DNA of 64,000 nt from Kudoa neothunni (GCA_964304625.1 OZ199838.1:1984001-2048000), one strand, 5' to 3'; positions 48,561 through 60,587 are shown, numbered from the stretch's first letter. Numbers and translations: made by a program. The notes: a model not told the origin generated them from the letters alone.

Positions 48561-48705
48561 TTAGAAATAAATTTTAATAATGAACTTGTAATATTCTGCG
48601 TATTTTCCCAAGAATTTCACTTGATTTAAAAAAAATGTATTATTTATCGCCTGATGTAATCAAATGGATCAAAGTCCCGATGAAAATACTCAAAATGTAA
48701 CGAAC

Positions 48706-51127
48706 TTAACCCTTTCGACCCGAAAAAAAAAATAAAAATTGAGAAAACATATTTACCATTATATATCATTTCTAGATACAAAATTAAAATGGAATACACG
48801 ATCTTTGATTTAAAAGGTTTTATAAATAATCAAATAACTACATGATGCCATATGGCATCATTCGGCGACTCAAATTGTAAGATAGTTGTCATTACGCATG
48901 CGTTTATATTAAGCGAATATAAAAAACACTGATTTTATCAAAATAACTTAAAATTTACATATTAAACAATGAAAATTTATTTAGCATGATATGAAACAAA
49001 ACAATTTTTGCCACTATTGAGACATAGATGCAAGTTACATTTAATGAAAAAGGTTCCGCAATACATGCCGCATGATTTGCACCTTTTTTTGGTTTGATCC
49101 ATGTCTGGAAAATGAAAATATCCATCAAAATGAGCGTTGGAGGTTATTCCACTCTCACTAGTTTTATACCTTCTAGCGACTAAGATTGGAGTACTTAAAA
49201 TCTTTGTTGAAGCAGACGGTCGACCTCTCTTTGGGATTAAGCTGACATTTTGACCAAAAAAAAAGCAAGTCTTCGCTTACTTCGATGCAAAACTCTTGCA
49301 AATCCATCATGTGTTAGGTTTTTACACCAAGCAAATTACATTGCCTTCGGTAGAGAAGCCATCCATTTAGAAGGCACAGATTTAAACACCAAAAAAATAT
49401 TCGGTTATACCATTTGCATGATTTGTGGTCCAAACGATACGAGGCCATTAGCATGTCAAATAAATCAACACCACCCATGTGTTTGTTGTACATTTTGACC
49501 ATGTTGGGATAGGTTATCGTTATCATATTCTTTGCTTTCTTGTCGAATCTAGGTATAGATGAGAGAGGAAACGCAGGGTAATTGGTTGACGATATGTTAA
49601 CAATAGACCCATCAAGCCAGCTTAAAACGTTAATTTTGGTCCCATTCAAATGGTAGATTCCAAACTCGAAACTTCCTCGCTCTAACTTTTTCATATGTTT
49701 GTCATCCTTGAAGGGGCATTTATCCATGCGATTTTTTCTGATGGTGGAGGTTGAGAAATAACCGCGTGTTAATAATTTGTCATGTAGACTAAAACTTGAG
49801 AAATAATTATCGTAATATATATGATATGTTTTGTCGAGTAGAGTCTCGCAGAGTTTCATAACAATATCGGATGATTTGCTCCCAGTGCTTGTTTGGGGAA
49901 TAATTGCAGGCTCACCATCAAAAAAGAAATCATGGATTATTCCACCTGCGCCGTTTCTTGTGTTAACTTTGAAATCCCATTTTGTAGGTTTTGATGGAAG
50001 GTAACGTTTTAAATTTGATTTACCTTTGAATGGGATCATCTGTTCGTCAATCGACTGGTTGTACTCAGGTTCGACTTCCAAACATGCTCGTCTTATTATA
50101 TTAAGGACAGGCTTTATTTTATAAAATCGGTCTTATCCAGAATGGCCCGGTGATGTTACGGCGTTGTTGTTATCGCAAAAATGAAGATACCGTAGTAGTA
50201 GCAGCCAGAACCTATCTCTGGTCATTCGCTCAACTGTAGTATTGTAGCTCAGCTTTTTCGACCAATAATTTTTGTACCTTGGCATTTTTACAATTGACAT
50301 ACGTATGAAAATCCCGATGAGCAAACGAATTTCTTCAACCGCTGTTTTAAATGTTGAATTTAAGACAGAAGAATATTTATTTGTTTCATTAGTTCTCAAC
50401 TCAAATAGCTCATCAGTAAAGAACCGATTAAAATAAGAATTAGAATATGAAACCATAATGGTATTGTCGATATCTTTAAACGATAATTCAGATTCATTTA
50501 ATTGTGGCATTTCGATGAACTCATTAAAAATCCATCCTGTCTCTGAGACGGTCTCTTCTAAGTCACTTTCGTTTTCAGAAAAGGAGCAGTCACTTGAAGA
50601 AATATTGTTTTCATCATTATCAGATTGATTTTCGGCATCATACTTGTCAGGGTCAGGAAGCAGCACCAATTGTTTTACTACTCTATCTGATTTTGTTTTT
50701 TTCACGACAAAATTGGCATCCATCACTAATCTTCACCCGATATCGTATGCGCTCCGAATGATGCCATATGGCACCATTCGTTGTTTCATCTCCCGAACCC
50801 GCTATACATCATTATTTTTTAAATTCGATCTAATTTTTAAAATTTATTTGCTTAATAATAAATGATTATATTTTTTATTCTAAAAAATATAGATTCGCTA
50901 TTTTCGTAAATATCAATACAATAATCTATTATTTGTTAACGCCGTTCACGCTATTTGTTTCCTATTTTGTAATGAATAAACGACATAAAATTCTAAAATT
51001 TATTTAATAAAGCATGTGTTATATTTTTATACAGCGCTAGATTTAAACTATACATACAAAAATGGAATAGATATTCCGACATCAATCTGATGATGCCATA
51101 TGGCATCATTCGGGTCGAAAGGGTTAA
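48706..51127 (-). mobile_element. Nearly complete piggyBac (PGBD4-like) element
   Basis: The element 48710-51123 (2,414 bp) has perfect terminal inverted repeats beginning CCCTTTCGACCCGAA, and a TTAA target duplicate on each side (48706-48709 and 51124-51127). A 20-bp palindrome, ATGATGCCATATGGCATCAT, lies near both ends (48842-48861, 51090-51109) and again with one mismatch at 50758-50777. The single transposase gene runs right to left and is broken by a few mutations, described separately. Confidence 0.95.
49000..50726 (-). pseudogene. piggyBac transposase, interrupted by in-frame stops
   Basis: From about 50726 the frame gives an acidic N-terminus (ENESDLEETVSE), then conserved helical parts (MSIVKMPRYKNYWSKK). 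An in-frame TAA at 50133-50135 splits GHSG from DRFYKIKPVLNIIRR, with no frame change, and the frame then continues uninterrupted to 49314. The catalytic aspartates are all present: NQSIDEQMIPFKGKSNLK, HIYYDNYFSSFSL and NKHMGGVDLFDML. A second in-frame TAA near 49312 precedes MDLQEFCIEVSEDL, then a frameshift at a T run (about 49254) leads to the cysteine-rich targeting domain RCKSCGMYCGTFF...CNLHLC. So only two stops and one frameshift separate it from an intact gene; it looks recently dead. A link through introns was considered but no splice sites flank the stops. Confidence 0.88.
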
Positions 51128-51138
51128 CAACAAAATAA

Positions 51139-53190
51139 TACAGTCGAGATTGGATATTGCGTGGGTTTCTGGGACCAACAAAAACCCACGCAATAAAAAA
51201 TTTTTACGCAATATCCAGACCTTTGCGTGCGCATTGTACTATAAAATATGATTTTTTCGTGTTTACGTCCGATGCCAATTAGTGAAAATCAAATTTTTAT
51301 ATATAAATATATTATTTAATTAAATGAAATGTGATTTATCAAATTTTGTCGAAAAAGCTTGTAATTTTAGTTTGTCGGAATCTTTCTCTTGATATTTTTA
51401 AAACTCGGTCCATTATGGGATGTAAATCAAACAATCCCCTCGGATCCTCTTTAATAAAAGCTTCCCTCAGAACGTTCACTGCATTTTTCATTTGATTAAT
51501 TGAAACTTTGATGTCTTCAATGATTGATTCGCTATCGTCAGATTCGTCACTTATGGGCAATAAGTCCTCATTATTTTCTTCCTCGCATGTTGCTTCATAA
51601 TCGTCATCAAACATATTTTCTGAATCTTCGATTTCATCTAGAAAAAATTAATTACGTATACGTTAAATATTACCTTGAGAACAGTTGCTGATTTGAGGTA
51701 TCTCACTCACATCTTCTTGGTCTATAAACTGATAATAACTTTATTGTCGTAATTTTATTTAATACCTCCAAATATTTTTGATTTTTTAAAGCAATTAATA
51801 ATAATTTGCGGCGGAATACTTTCCCAACATTTAGTTAATGTTATCATTGAGTCAAGCAATGTATATTTTTTTATGATAGAATCTTCGCATAAAACCATTC
51901 GCTCGGTCATTGAACTTTTGTACCTGCTTTTAAGGCAGCGAATGATGCCTCCTAAATCAAGGGGTTGTAAAATACTAGTTGTATTTTTAGGTAAGAACAA
52001 AAATTTGATATTTTCAAAGCAATCAATATTTTTTGGATGGCCTGGACATTGGTCCAACAAAATTAAGACTTTTCTATTCTGATTTATCATCCTTCGGTTA
52101 AACTTTTTCATTATTTCGATAAATATACTAGAAGTCATCCATGCACTTTTTTGTGCATAATATTCACAAGGGAGGTGTTTGACTCTTTTAAAACATCTAG
52201 GATTTTGAAATTTCCCGATAACAACTAATGGGAACTTATCCCCATTTAAAGCTGAGGACAGTAAAACAGTCACCCTTTTTTTGGATAATTTTTTCCCCTT
52301 AATCCCGACTTCCTCCTTTAAAACGTAACTACTATTTTGTAACTGCTCATAATAAAGAGCAGTTTCGTCGATGTTAATAACGTCTTTTGGATTATATGCT
52401 CTAATCAAATCAATGTTCTCAATAATCCATGAGTCGACAGATGCAACATCTGCACTCGCAGCCTCGCCATGGAACTTTTTGAAAACTATCCCATATCTTG
52501 ACTTGAACCCTGCAAGCCATCCCTTGCTGGCTTTAAAATTGGAAACTTTGTTTTCATTTGCAATATAAGAAGCTTTTTTGATAATGGCATCTCCTGACAG
52601 AACGTTACCATTCGACCGTTGTTTAACAAACCAATCATACACTTCATCGTCTATATTTTTGAATCTGCCTGCCGAATGTCTCTTCCTTTTACTTTCAATA
52701 TCTGTATTTTTGAATTTATCTTCGTGCGAAAGAATTCTATCAAGTGTTGAATGACCTTAAATGTGATTTTACAATACTATTCATTAGAAGACTACTATAC
52801 CACTCAATTTAAACTTGGAAATTGTCATTGATTTCGCACCCTTCAACGTTTTTATTGAATTGTAGTAATGGATGATTTCCATTTTCTCTGAAATATTGCG
52901 TTGTTCACGGGACATAATGAAAAAACACTATCTGAATTAAACCAATTGACCACAAAAAACCACGCAATAACGAGTCACGCTGCGCCTAACAACCACGCAA
53001 TAAAAAATTTCCACGCAATAACGAGACTTTTTGTATTAATAAATTTTTTTAAATTTTTTGTTAACAAATATTTTTACATTACAATAAGATAATAACAATT
53101 TGAAAAAACTAAATTTCTCTCTTTAAAGGATAACTTTAAAAATCTCTAATTACGCAATATCCAGTCACGCAATATCCAATCTCGACTGTA
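51139..53190 (-). mobile_element. Complete Tigger/pogo element with TA duplication
   Basis: Element 51141-53188 (2,048 bp) is bounded by at least 23 bp of perfect inverted repeat starting CAGTCGAGATTGGATATTGC, and by TA on each side (51139-51140, 53189-53190). Both ends contain several copies of the short motif ACGCAATA (for example near 51185, 51208, 52964, 52998, 53013, 53153, 53167), likely transposase binding sites. It encloses an uninterrupted multi-exon transposase gene. The element starts 17 bp after the piggyBac end. Confidence 0.95.
51339..52915 (-). CDS. Tigger-family (CENP-B/jerky-like) DDE transposase, apparently intact
   Basis: Four exons (52915-52801, 52755-51766, 51721-51674, 51637-51339) join in phase to 483 codons without a stop. 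Exon 1 carries the N-terminal psq-like helix-turn-helix (MSREQRNISEKMEIIHYYNS). A CENP-B-type HTH follows with DEVYDWFVKQRSNG and SKGWLAGFKSRYGI. The catalytic core has INIDETALYY (D), VLILLDQCPGHP (D, with the usual Asn replaced by Gln) and ILQPLDLGGIIRCLKSRY (third D). A C-terminal acidic stretch ends with RFRQTKITSFFDKI, typical of Tigger proteins. Introns are 45, 44 and 36 nt, like those of host genes. Intact termini and coding suggest a recent insertion, possibly still mobile; host co-option is unlikely since the TIRs are perfect. Confidence 0.9.
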
Positions 53191-55354
53191 TAAAGATCAA
53201 TCCAATGTTTCCCAGTGTGGGGCGGGGCGGGACGGGTAAAGGAAATTTTTGAACCGCTCTGGCTGGACGCGGAAAATCCTGAATACTGATGTGGCACGGA
53301 TAATCACACATCATACACAGTATTTCAACGTCAACTTGTAGTCGACGCACGCAATAGAATAAAATGTCTCCCATTCTGTTTAATTGAGATTAAAAATTTC
53401 AACTATTTTGATGATTATTTATCAACAAATATTTTTCTTTGATTTAATGAATACGAAAACAGCCATCATATAATTTTATCATGGTAGATTATTTAATTTA
53501 CAAACTCAAACGAATAATTTCATCGTTGGGTTTCGTATCCATAAATCTTAAAATGGCGCCAAATCACAGGGATTACCCTAAAAACATAAAATACACTGAT
53601 TGAATGTGTTTTTGTTACCATAAAACCACTAATTTTGACAAAATTTGTGATCTAATGTTGTCGCATGCGCAACATGCGATTTGATGTTAAATACTGTATT
53701 TATTATATATAAGAGGAGTGTCCATGTATGTGTGGATGTAACACGGGGGATACACATGTGCGGATATATCTATTTCCTTACAGGGACATATGTTGAAACT
53801 TTTAACTATATAGGCATGACCTAAACGCGGTTTTCTGACAATTTAACCAACTTTAAATATATCTGCATTATTATTAACTGGTATACAACCCATTTTGTGT
53901 TTTGGTGAGAGCGGCTAATAAGATTTAAAGGGCATATTTGTGGATTATCAAGAGAATTTCATTGTTTGGCGCCAGTGAGATTATCAACATCTCCAGGATA
54001 AACATTAAGATTCTTAGGTAACCCAGATTATGTCAATAATAAACATGTTAATCAAGTTACCAGACAGAATTTAAGAAATGTATCTAATCTCATATGTCAT
54101 ATTTTACCTTATTTTTTGTACAGCTTTTGTTATACACTTGGAAAGATAATACGGTTACAAAAAATCGTCCATTTACTTAAGATTACTGCTCAAGTAATCA
54201 GTAACTTCGTTAGAATTAGGGAGTTTGCTGATACACTACATAAAAAGTAGATTGAAAATTATCTGTTTATGATTGATCTCAATTTATATCAGGATGAAGA
54301 TCAATTAAATGAATTCCTGCTGTATGAATATGGCAAGAAAGTCTGTTAATTAAAGTATTGAATGTTTAAAATTGATAAGTATGTCGTTAGGAACAATTTT
54401 ACGGCACATGAAACCACTAGCGCGATATTTACTAGAGAGTTTGAGGCTGCAAAGCGCTTAACCCTCCCCGGACTATGCGGGGACATTAGTGACCCCATTT
54501 TTGATAAATGATTTTTACTTATTTAAACTTTTCATTTTAATTTTTCAGTTCATATAATCTTAGATTTACATGTATTGTTTTAAAATACAAAATTTCAGAT
54601 AAGTTGTAATATTCTACGGTTAAAAAATTTTGTTTGATGTTATGTAGCACTGATATATGTTATTTAAAATTATTTTATACAGTTGTATTAAGTGTAGTTA
54701 ATGTAGGTGAGAGGAAAAATGATCATTCCAATATATATTGTCACGACAAATCTGAGGAATATTGCAATTTGTAACCGTTCTTGTTATCTGTTTATAGGGT
54801 TCCGAAGATGCAATAGGATTAAAGAGATTAATTCCATTATTATTGTCGCCCAGGTTATCGCGCGTTGAAAACCTATCAGGTTGCCTGATGTGCTTTCAAA
54901 ATATGTTATAATATTTATTTTTTCCGTGAATTAAATTTAAACTGTAATAAATTAAAAGATGGCCATATTTTACTAAAAAATCAATAGTTTAGTCTAATAA
55001 TTAATAGATTAAAATATGGTCACATTATTTCTGTCATGATATATATCGTCAAATTTCCGAGATTCCTTAGTCTTTAAAACTAACAAGTTATCACTTATAT
55101 TAATCGTTTTATTTTTTTAATTTTTAGTGAAAGTAAACTAGGCCATTTCCTTAAAGTTATAACTTACAACTAGGGTTTCACCGATACCCATTCCCATACC
55201 ATGTTCTACACATTCCCACATTTTAAATTTAAATGGTTATAGACGTTTGTTGTATTCTAGTGAGATTACACCTAAATTTTTAGTCATTCAAACAAAAGTT
55301 TTTATTTCTCTAAAATTTACTGATTCCACTTAATAAGGGAACCTAACTGATTGT
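53191..55354. other. Intergenic with a GC-rich patch and a possible piggyBac terminus
   Basis: A GC-rich patch (53215-53300, GGGGCGGGGCGGGACGGG) lies right after the Tigger element and resembles hAT ends starting CAATGTTTCCCAGTG, but no partner end was found. At 54461-54510, TTAACCCTCCCCGGACTATG followed by GGGGACATTAGTGACCCC looks like one end of a piggyBac MITE. No gene is seen. Confidence 0.35.
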
Positions 55355-55864
55355 GGTAATGGTAAAGTATGTGGCACCTAAAAAATATCCTCTTGAGCAC
55401 GTTTTATCGCATTTATTTTCTCACAATTCTTAATAATAAAAAAAATAAGGATAGAATAAATTTAGCTCAGAATAATAACTTCAAAAACATTGAATTATTT
55501 TGTTTCTCTCTTAGTTATTACCTCAAAAGTCATTTTATTATTACTATTAAGATTTTTTACTATTGATATGTAACAATTTTGTATAAACTAACTTTAAAAA
55601 TAAATATTTTGCAAATTTCACAAAAACATCTCATTTTTCATTTAATAAAAATATTTGTGGACTTTCAGATATAGATATTAATGTAATAAGATTTTTTTAT
55701 TAAATTTTTTATTGTAAAAATTTGTGTTTATATGATAAAAAATTCTCAAAGTTATTATTTTGCTCTCCAAAATTCTTTTATTTTATTATCAATAATCGTG
55801 AAAAAAATTTCAAAAAACATGCAAAAGATGAGGTTTTTTAGTTGCCGCATACTTTACCATTACC
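55355..55864. mobile_element. MITE of unassigned superfamily
   Basis: 510 bp with inverted ends GGTAATGGTAAAGTATGTGG on the left and CCGCATACTTTACCATTACC on the right; similarity continues inward for about 34 bp with three mismatches. Interior is very AT-rich with no coding. No clear target duplication, so the superfamily is not assigned. Confidence 0.75.
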
Positions 55865-58800
55865 TGATATTTCATTGATAAGCCTAATGAATATTTCAAA
55901 CCTAATATGCTTTTTGTATTATTAAACGGTAAAATGCGTAAAGATTTATAAAAAATGTAAGAATAAATTTAAGATATCTTGATACATTTTAATGTAATCT
56001 GACACATTATTCTTCATTATACTCTGGTTTAAAAAACGAAATTTCATTGGTATCGGTTTTAAAAATCGGGACAACCCTACCTATAACTATTGAAAAGATT
56101 AAAACCGAGTTGAAAGAAATATGCTTTTGATCATATTTATATTCTGATTAAAAATATTTTCACTCATAATTCACATAAATTAATCCTTACTTATTTAGAC
56201 TCAGCATTATTCTTTATTTCTCAAGATGTATTGTGAACATATCTTAGTGTAAATCAATATTGGATTACCGAACTTCACCAGAGTTACCTCCTGTTAGTGT
56301 CATGGTCGAGCCAGCCTAATATTGGTATAAAAGATGGCGTAGAAGTTTCTATTTTGTTATATTCAGCTAAAAACGAAATTGGAATAGTTATATCTATTAC
56401 ATCCGACATTTGAAGTTTTGTTTAGATAAGTTTAATTGGTTTATGTCCCCCGACATTGGTACGATATTTTTAACAAATTCTTTTGTCGCTTTGATATTTT
56501 AACGTATATTTTAATGTTCAAAAAATTAATTAATCTATATAACAAAAGTTAGAATTATACTCAATCATTATAATAGAAAACCACCGGGGATCGCTGACCG
56601 CCCCACATGGGAAACACACGTAAGTTTTTTGAGCAGGGTCCTTCGAGGATTAAAATTTGTGGCGCTTATTGATTTTTTTAATATATTTATTCGCTTTTCT
56701 AAAACATGAAATATATTTTTAAGGGGAAAGATTATCATTATTTTAGTTGACACATTATAAAACGATGTACGATGTACGTATAATTTGTAAATATTATTAA
56801 AAAAATAATAATTCCGCTGAAATTCCAGTAAGGTTTCAATTTCTTATTATCATTTTAATTGCATAAAGTTGAAATCATATTAATTTTTTGAATATGTTTT
56901 ACCCATGTTCAAGATTACCAAAGTTTTCCTACATTCAAACTGAATAAACCATTGTAATGATTTTCGAAACTTGATTAAATAATTTTTTAAGTAGAATTTA
57001 CGCATTCAAACACCTAATTATTTTCTAACTTTGACTTGAAAGTTATTAATCAAATATATATTAGATATTTTTTTAGGCAAAAATTGATTCATTATGATAT
57101 GAAGACTGTATAAAAATATGATTCATTCATGCTACAAATAATTTTAGGATGTGCTTTAACGAGTGCCATGGATAAAAGCAGTCCATTCTTATAAACCCTT
57201 ATTCGATTAATAAATAAGAAACTAATAGTTTATTTTATCAAAAAAATATTATTACAAGGTTCCAATTAATTTGAGAACAGATAAATAAAAAATTATTCCG
57301 AAACAATAGAATAGTACGTTAATCTTTAAACAAGAGTCACTCTTCGAGAAAACCAATTTACTGCCTAAGCGTTACTGTACATTTTCATGTCAAAAACATA
57401 TTTATCATCGATAAAATCAATTTTATATTTACGTTAGGTTGGTTTTTTGGACGGAACGGATTTTGTCTGAAGAGGAATATATAGATTTATTAAAAAAGTT
57501 TTAAAACGTATTAAAACCGCGAAACTATTATTCTCCGATCACTGATGTTTAGATAAAATCAAAATTAAACTCCTTCATAAAATTATCAGAAAAGAGCTAT
57601 ATTTGGCGATATTCTTTTAAAAGTCAAAAACTGCATTTTATATCTATTTCATCTATTATCAGATAGATTGAAGCATTATAATGCAAGTACTGTATTTCAT
57701 TGAAAACCTCCGCTACGTTGAACGTTCAGTGATTAAATTCAAATTATTTTTGTTAATATTGACGCGATTTATATGTGTTTCTAAGAAAGAGCGTATTAAA
57801 GTTTGTGTCGGGTCAAGAGATATTAATTTGAGTAATAAAAATAAATTTCCGTATACTTTCTTCTACCTCTATATCTTTTTTTACCATTCCCAAAAAGCAT
57901 GGCAAAAACTTTCCGAACCGGGGCCAAAAATAGCGTTTTAGATAAACACTTTAACGGGATTTACATAATTCAGAATGCTATAAAATACGATCCTGAACAT
58001 AAATTATTTAGCGTTTAGTGCCGGGTCACGAAATGTCTAAATGAACGCCGGGATCAATACACTCCTTCACAGAAATGAGCATAATTTAAATTTCATATTC
58101 ACAATCGTTTAAAATATAATGTTTTAAAAAAGTTTTTAGTTTGTCTGCATCTATAGGTTAATTTGAAAATATTGATATCTCTTTTGAATGTTATTAAGAA
58201 ATTTTTCAATGCTTATTACCCCCAAGCAAAGCTGGGCAATTATCGCTAGTGGATAGATAATTGGGCAGTAATGACGTATTTTGAAGTCAATAGCGCTATT
58301 CTCGATACCGCTTATTTTTAAATGACGGATAATGTAAAAAAACCCAGAGCAAATCACTAATTATATAAAAATTAAAAATAATGTTTAACGTACCCCTCAT
58401 TTTAATAGAATCAGAAGGTTTGAATCTCGATCTGGTCTCATTTAGAATCATATATCCTCTTTTTTGGATTAACCTATTATAATATTGATTAATCTTATGT
58501 TTGTATTATATATTTTTGGTTCGTTAGCCCTGTATAAGCAAGAGTCTTTCCTAATGAAGGTTGGATTACAGCGAGTTTCATTTAGTTCTGTTTTTGATTA
58601 AATGAATGACTAAAGATGTTATTTTTTAAGGTCCATCGATAAATTAAGTTAGAATTGATCGAATACATGTTAATTTTAATGATAAAAGTATACATTAATT
58701 GATTTCAAATTTTAATGTGATAGGAAGTTTTTAATCAACGTTATAAACAGTTTAAATTAAAAATATCGATACTTTTAAAAAAGTTAAGCTACATAATTTT

Positions 58801-59028
58801 TTTTTCGAGATAAAGTGGGGCGCGATAGAAAAAATGTTGGGAAACACTGGTTTAATCCGTTACCGGGGATAAAATAAATGACTGTTTTTATTCTTATTTA
58901 TTAAAAAACATGTATACCTTGTGTTTATAAAATATAAAATATAACAAATAAATATTAAATATAATAATAAAAATGAAATATAGGATAAATATTTGTTGTC
59001 CGTTAAAACGATAGATTATGAAGGGTTC
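55865..59028. other. Intergenic
   Basis: About 3.2 kb of AT-rich sequence. A hAT-like end TGTTGGGAAACACTG at 58835-58849 is visible, without a partner. No exon recognised. Confidence 0.4.
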
Positions 59029-59213
59029 TCTTTCTATGACGTTCTCACAATTTGATTGGGCGACTCTTCTTCTGGAATTTCTTTTCTTATCTGTTTTTTC
59101 TCCAATTAGATTTGTTCTAAATACCCTTTCTATATGTGTTCGAACTCAAAACTGTTTCTGATTCAAAATTATTGGGTCTAGCCCCAATTTGTACGAACTC
59201 CGAGGTTGCACTA
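59029..59213 (-). repeat. Tigger-related terminus, inverted
   Basis: Minus strand begins TAGTGCAACCTCGGAGTTCG, sharing its first 14 bases after the CAGT position with the solitary end at 48447. Probably a deleted Tigger MITE. Confidence 0.45.
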
Positions 59214-59377
59214 TAATTAAATTCATAAGAACCAATATAATTCAGTAAGATTAGCAACTAGTGTGGACTGCCAAAATCTCTTACATTAGATAAATCTCTT
59301 AAGTAAGTTCACTCCGTATAAGATCAGATTGAGACGTTAGAAATGGCACTCGGGTTGTCTAAAAAATTATCTTAACC

Positions 59378-59800
59378 CATGGGTTCTCAACGGTGTTTTC
59401 AAATTTACCTCCTTAACTTGAAAGCCAAATTTATATCTACTTTAAAGCTTTATTAATGGTTTAGCTAAGTTAGAGGGTATTTTCAAGGTAAATTCTAATC
59501 CTAAAAGGGTGTGGTGTGCATGCTAGCGTAATGACGATTTTTAAAACCGAGAAGCTTTTACTTACAATCTATCTAAAGAGTGAATTTTTATACTTTGGAA
59601 AATTAAATTATTTCTTTCCAACTTATTCGCTTTTATGGACGAGAAAATAATTAAAAATACTCAAAATTAATGACACTTGAATACTATTTACCATGAAAAA
59701 AAGGAATTTTAAGTAGTATTATTACTAGGCTACACAATTAAAGGATAAACGAGGCCTGAAAGAAAGAGACTGATAATAGCTTTATACAGTATTTCAAGAT
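59378..59800 (+). repeat. Non-autonomous hAT MITE, family A, partial copy
   Basis: Starts CATGGGTTCTCAACGG and shares with copy 1 the run TCTACTTTAAAGCTTTATTAATGGTTTAGC-like block and later TTACTAGGCTAC...GATAAACGAGGC-like text. The right end is missing. Confidence 0.6.
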
Positions 59801-59849
59801 CCAAACGCAACTATGTAAGATCAAAGTTTGTCAGTTATTTCATTTAATA

Positions 59850-60270
59850 AATATTCTGCACACTCGAGACGCAGCGCGTTCCTGTACTTCTAATTCGAAA
59901 TCAAGTAGGAAGTCTGTAGTAATGGTAGGAATCTACGACTTAACGTGGTCTTGCTTACAGCTGGGAGAGGGGCCTGGCGGAAGGGTAGATCTCGGGTGCT
60001 CATAAACGTCGGTGTGCAGCGATGAAATAAAACCCAGTAGGAAGTTTCCGTAGAACGGATGCCCGCATTCAGACAACTTTCTCGGACTAATTCTGAGTTA
60101 GTCCAGGTATGGTTACTCCAAAACGAGGATGTTTAATGGGTTTAAATCCCACACAATCGCATAAAGTAAGTCGCCTTAATATGACGCTGCGGTGCCTAAA
60201 GCGTAAATGGAGAAGGTCTAACCAGCCCGAACTCCATAACCTATCAAGTTACGTGAAGGGTTTGACCTTG
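59850..60270. repeat. GC-richer segment of unknown origin
   Basis: About 420 bp near 48-50% G+C in a region otherwise near 28%. It contains no long open frame on either strand and no obvious inverted ends. A tRNA-T-arm-like GGGTTTAAATCCC at 60139-60151 could point to a SINE or LTR, but the rest does not fold as a tRNA by eye. Nature unresolved. Confidence 0.45.
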
Positions 60271-60587
60271 TAAACAAAAAAAACTCGTAAATTTTCCAAT
60301 AAAAAAAAAATTCCCCCTTATTTTTTGGTAGCTATACAGAATATAATAGATTATAATAAATTATAGAAGTGTATCCTAATTTTATTCCAGAATATTGATA
60401 TAAAATTGCTCCTGGAGTAGAAATCTACGCCACTTCACTTGGAAGGTGTAAATTTTTCGATTGCTTGGAAAATTAATGTAATACCTAGCAAAATATTAAT
60501 GAACCGTGAATTGAAAAAAATAAAGAAATAAATCAGATTATGATTTTGCATATAACATAATTTTAAAGTTATTTAATAGGGTTTGGA
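60271..60587. other. Intergenic, downstream of RPA3
   Basis: AT-rich with a short A run; nothing recognised. Confidence 0.45.

Noticed and set aside
57681-57941. 86-codon plus-strand frame in AT-rich DNA
   Set aside because: No family resemblance, skewed composition and no splice context; likely chance.
60139-60151. tRNA gene suggested by GGGTTTAAATCCC
   Set aside because: No acceptor, D or anticodon stems of proper spacing could be drawn around it.
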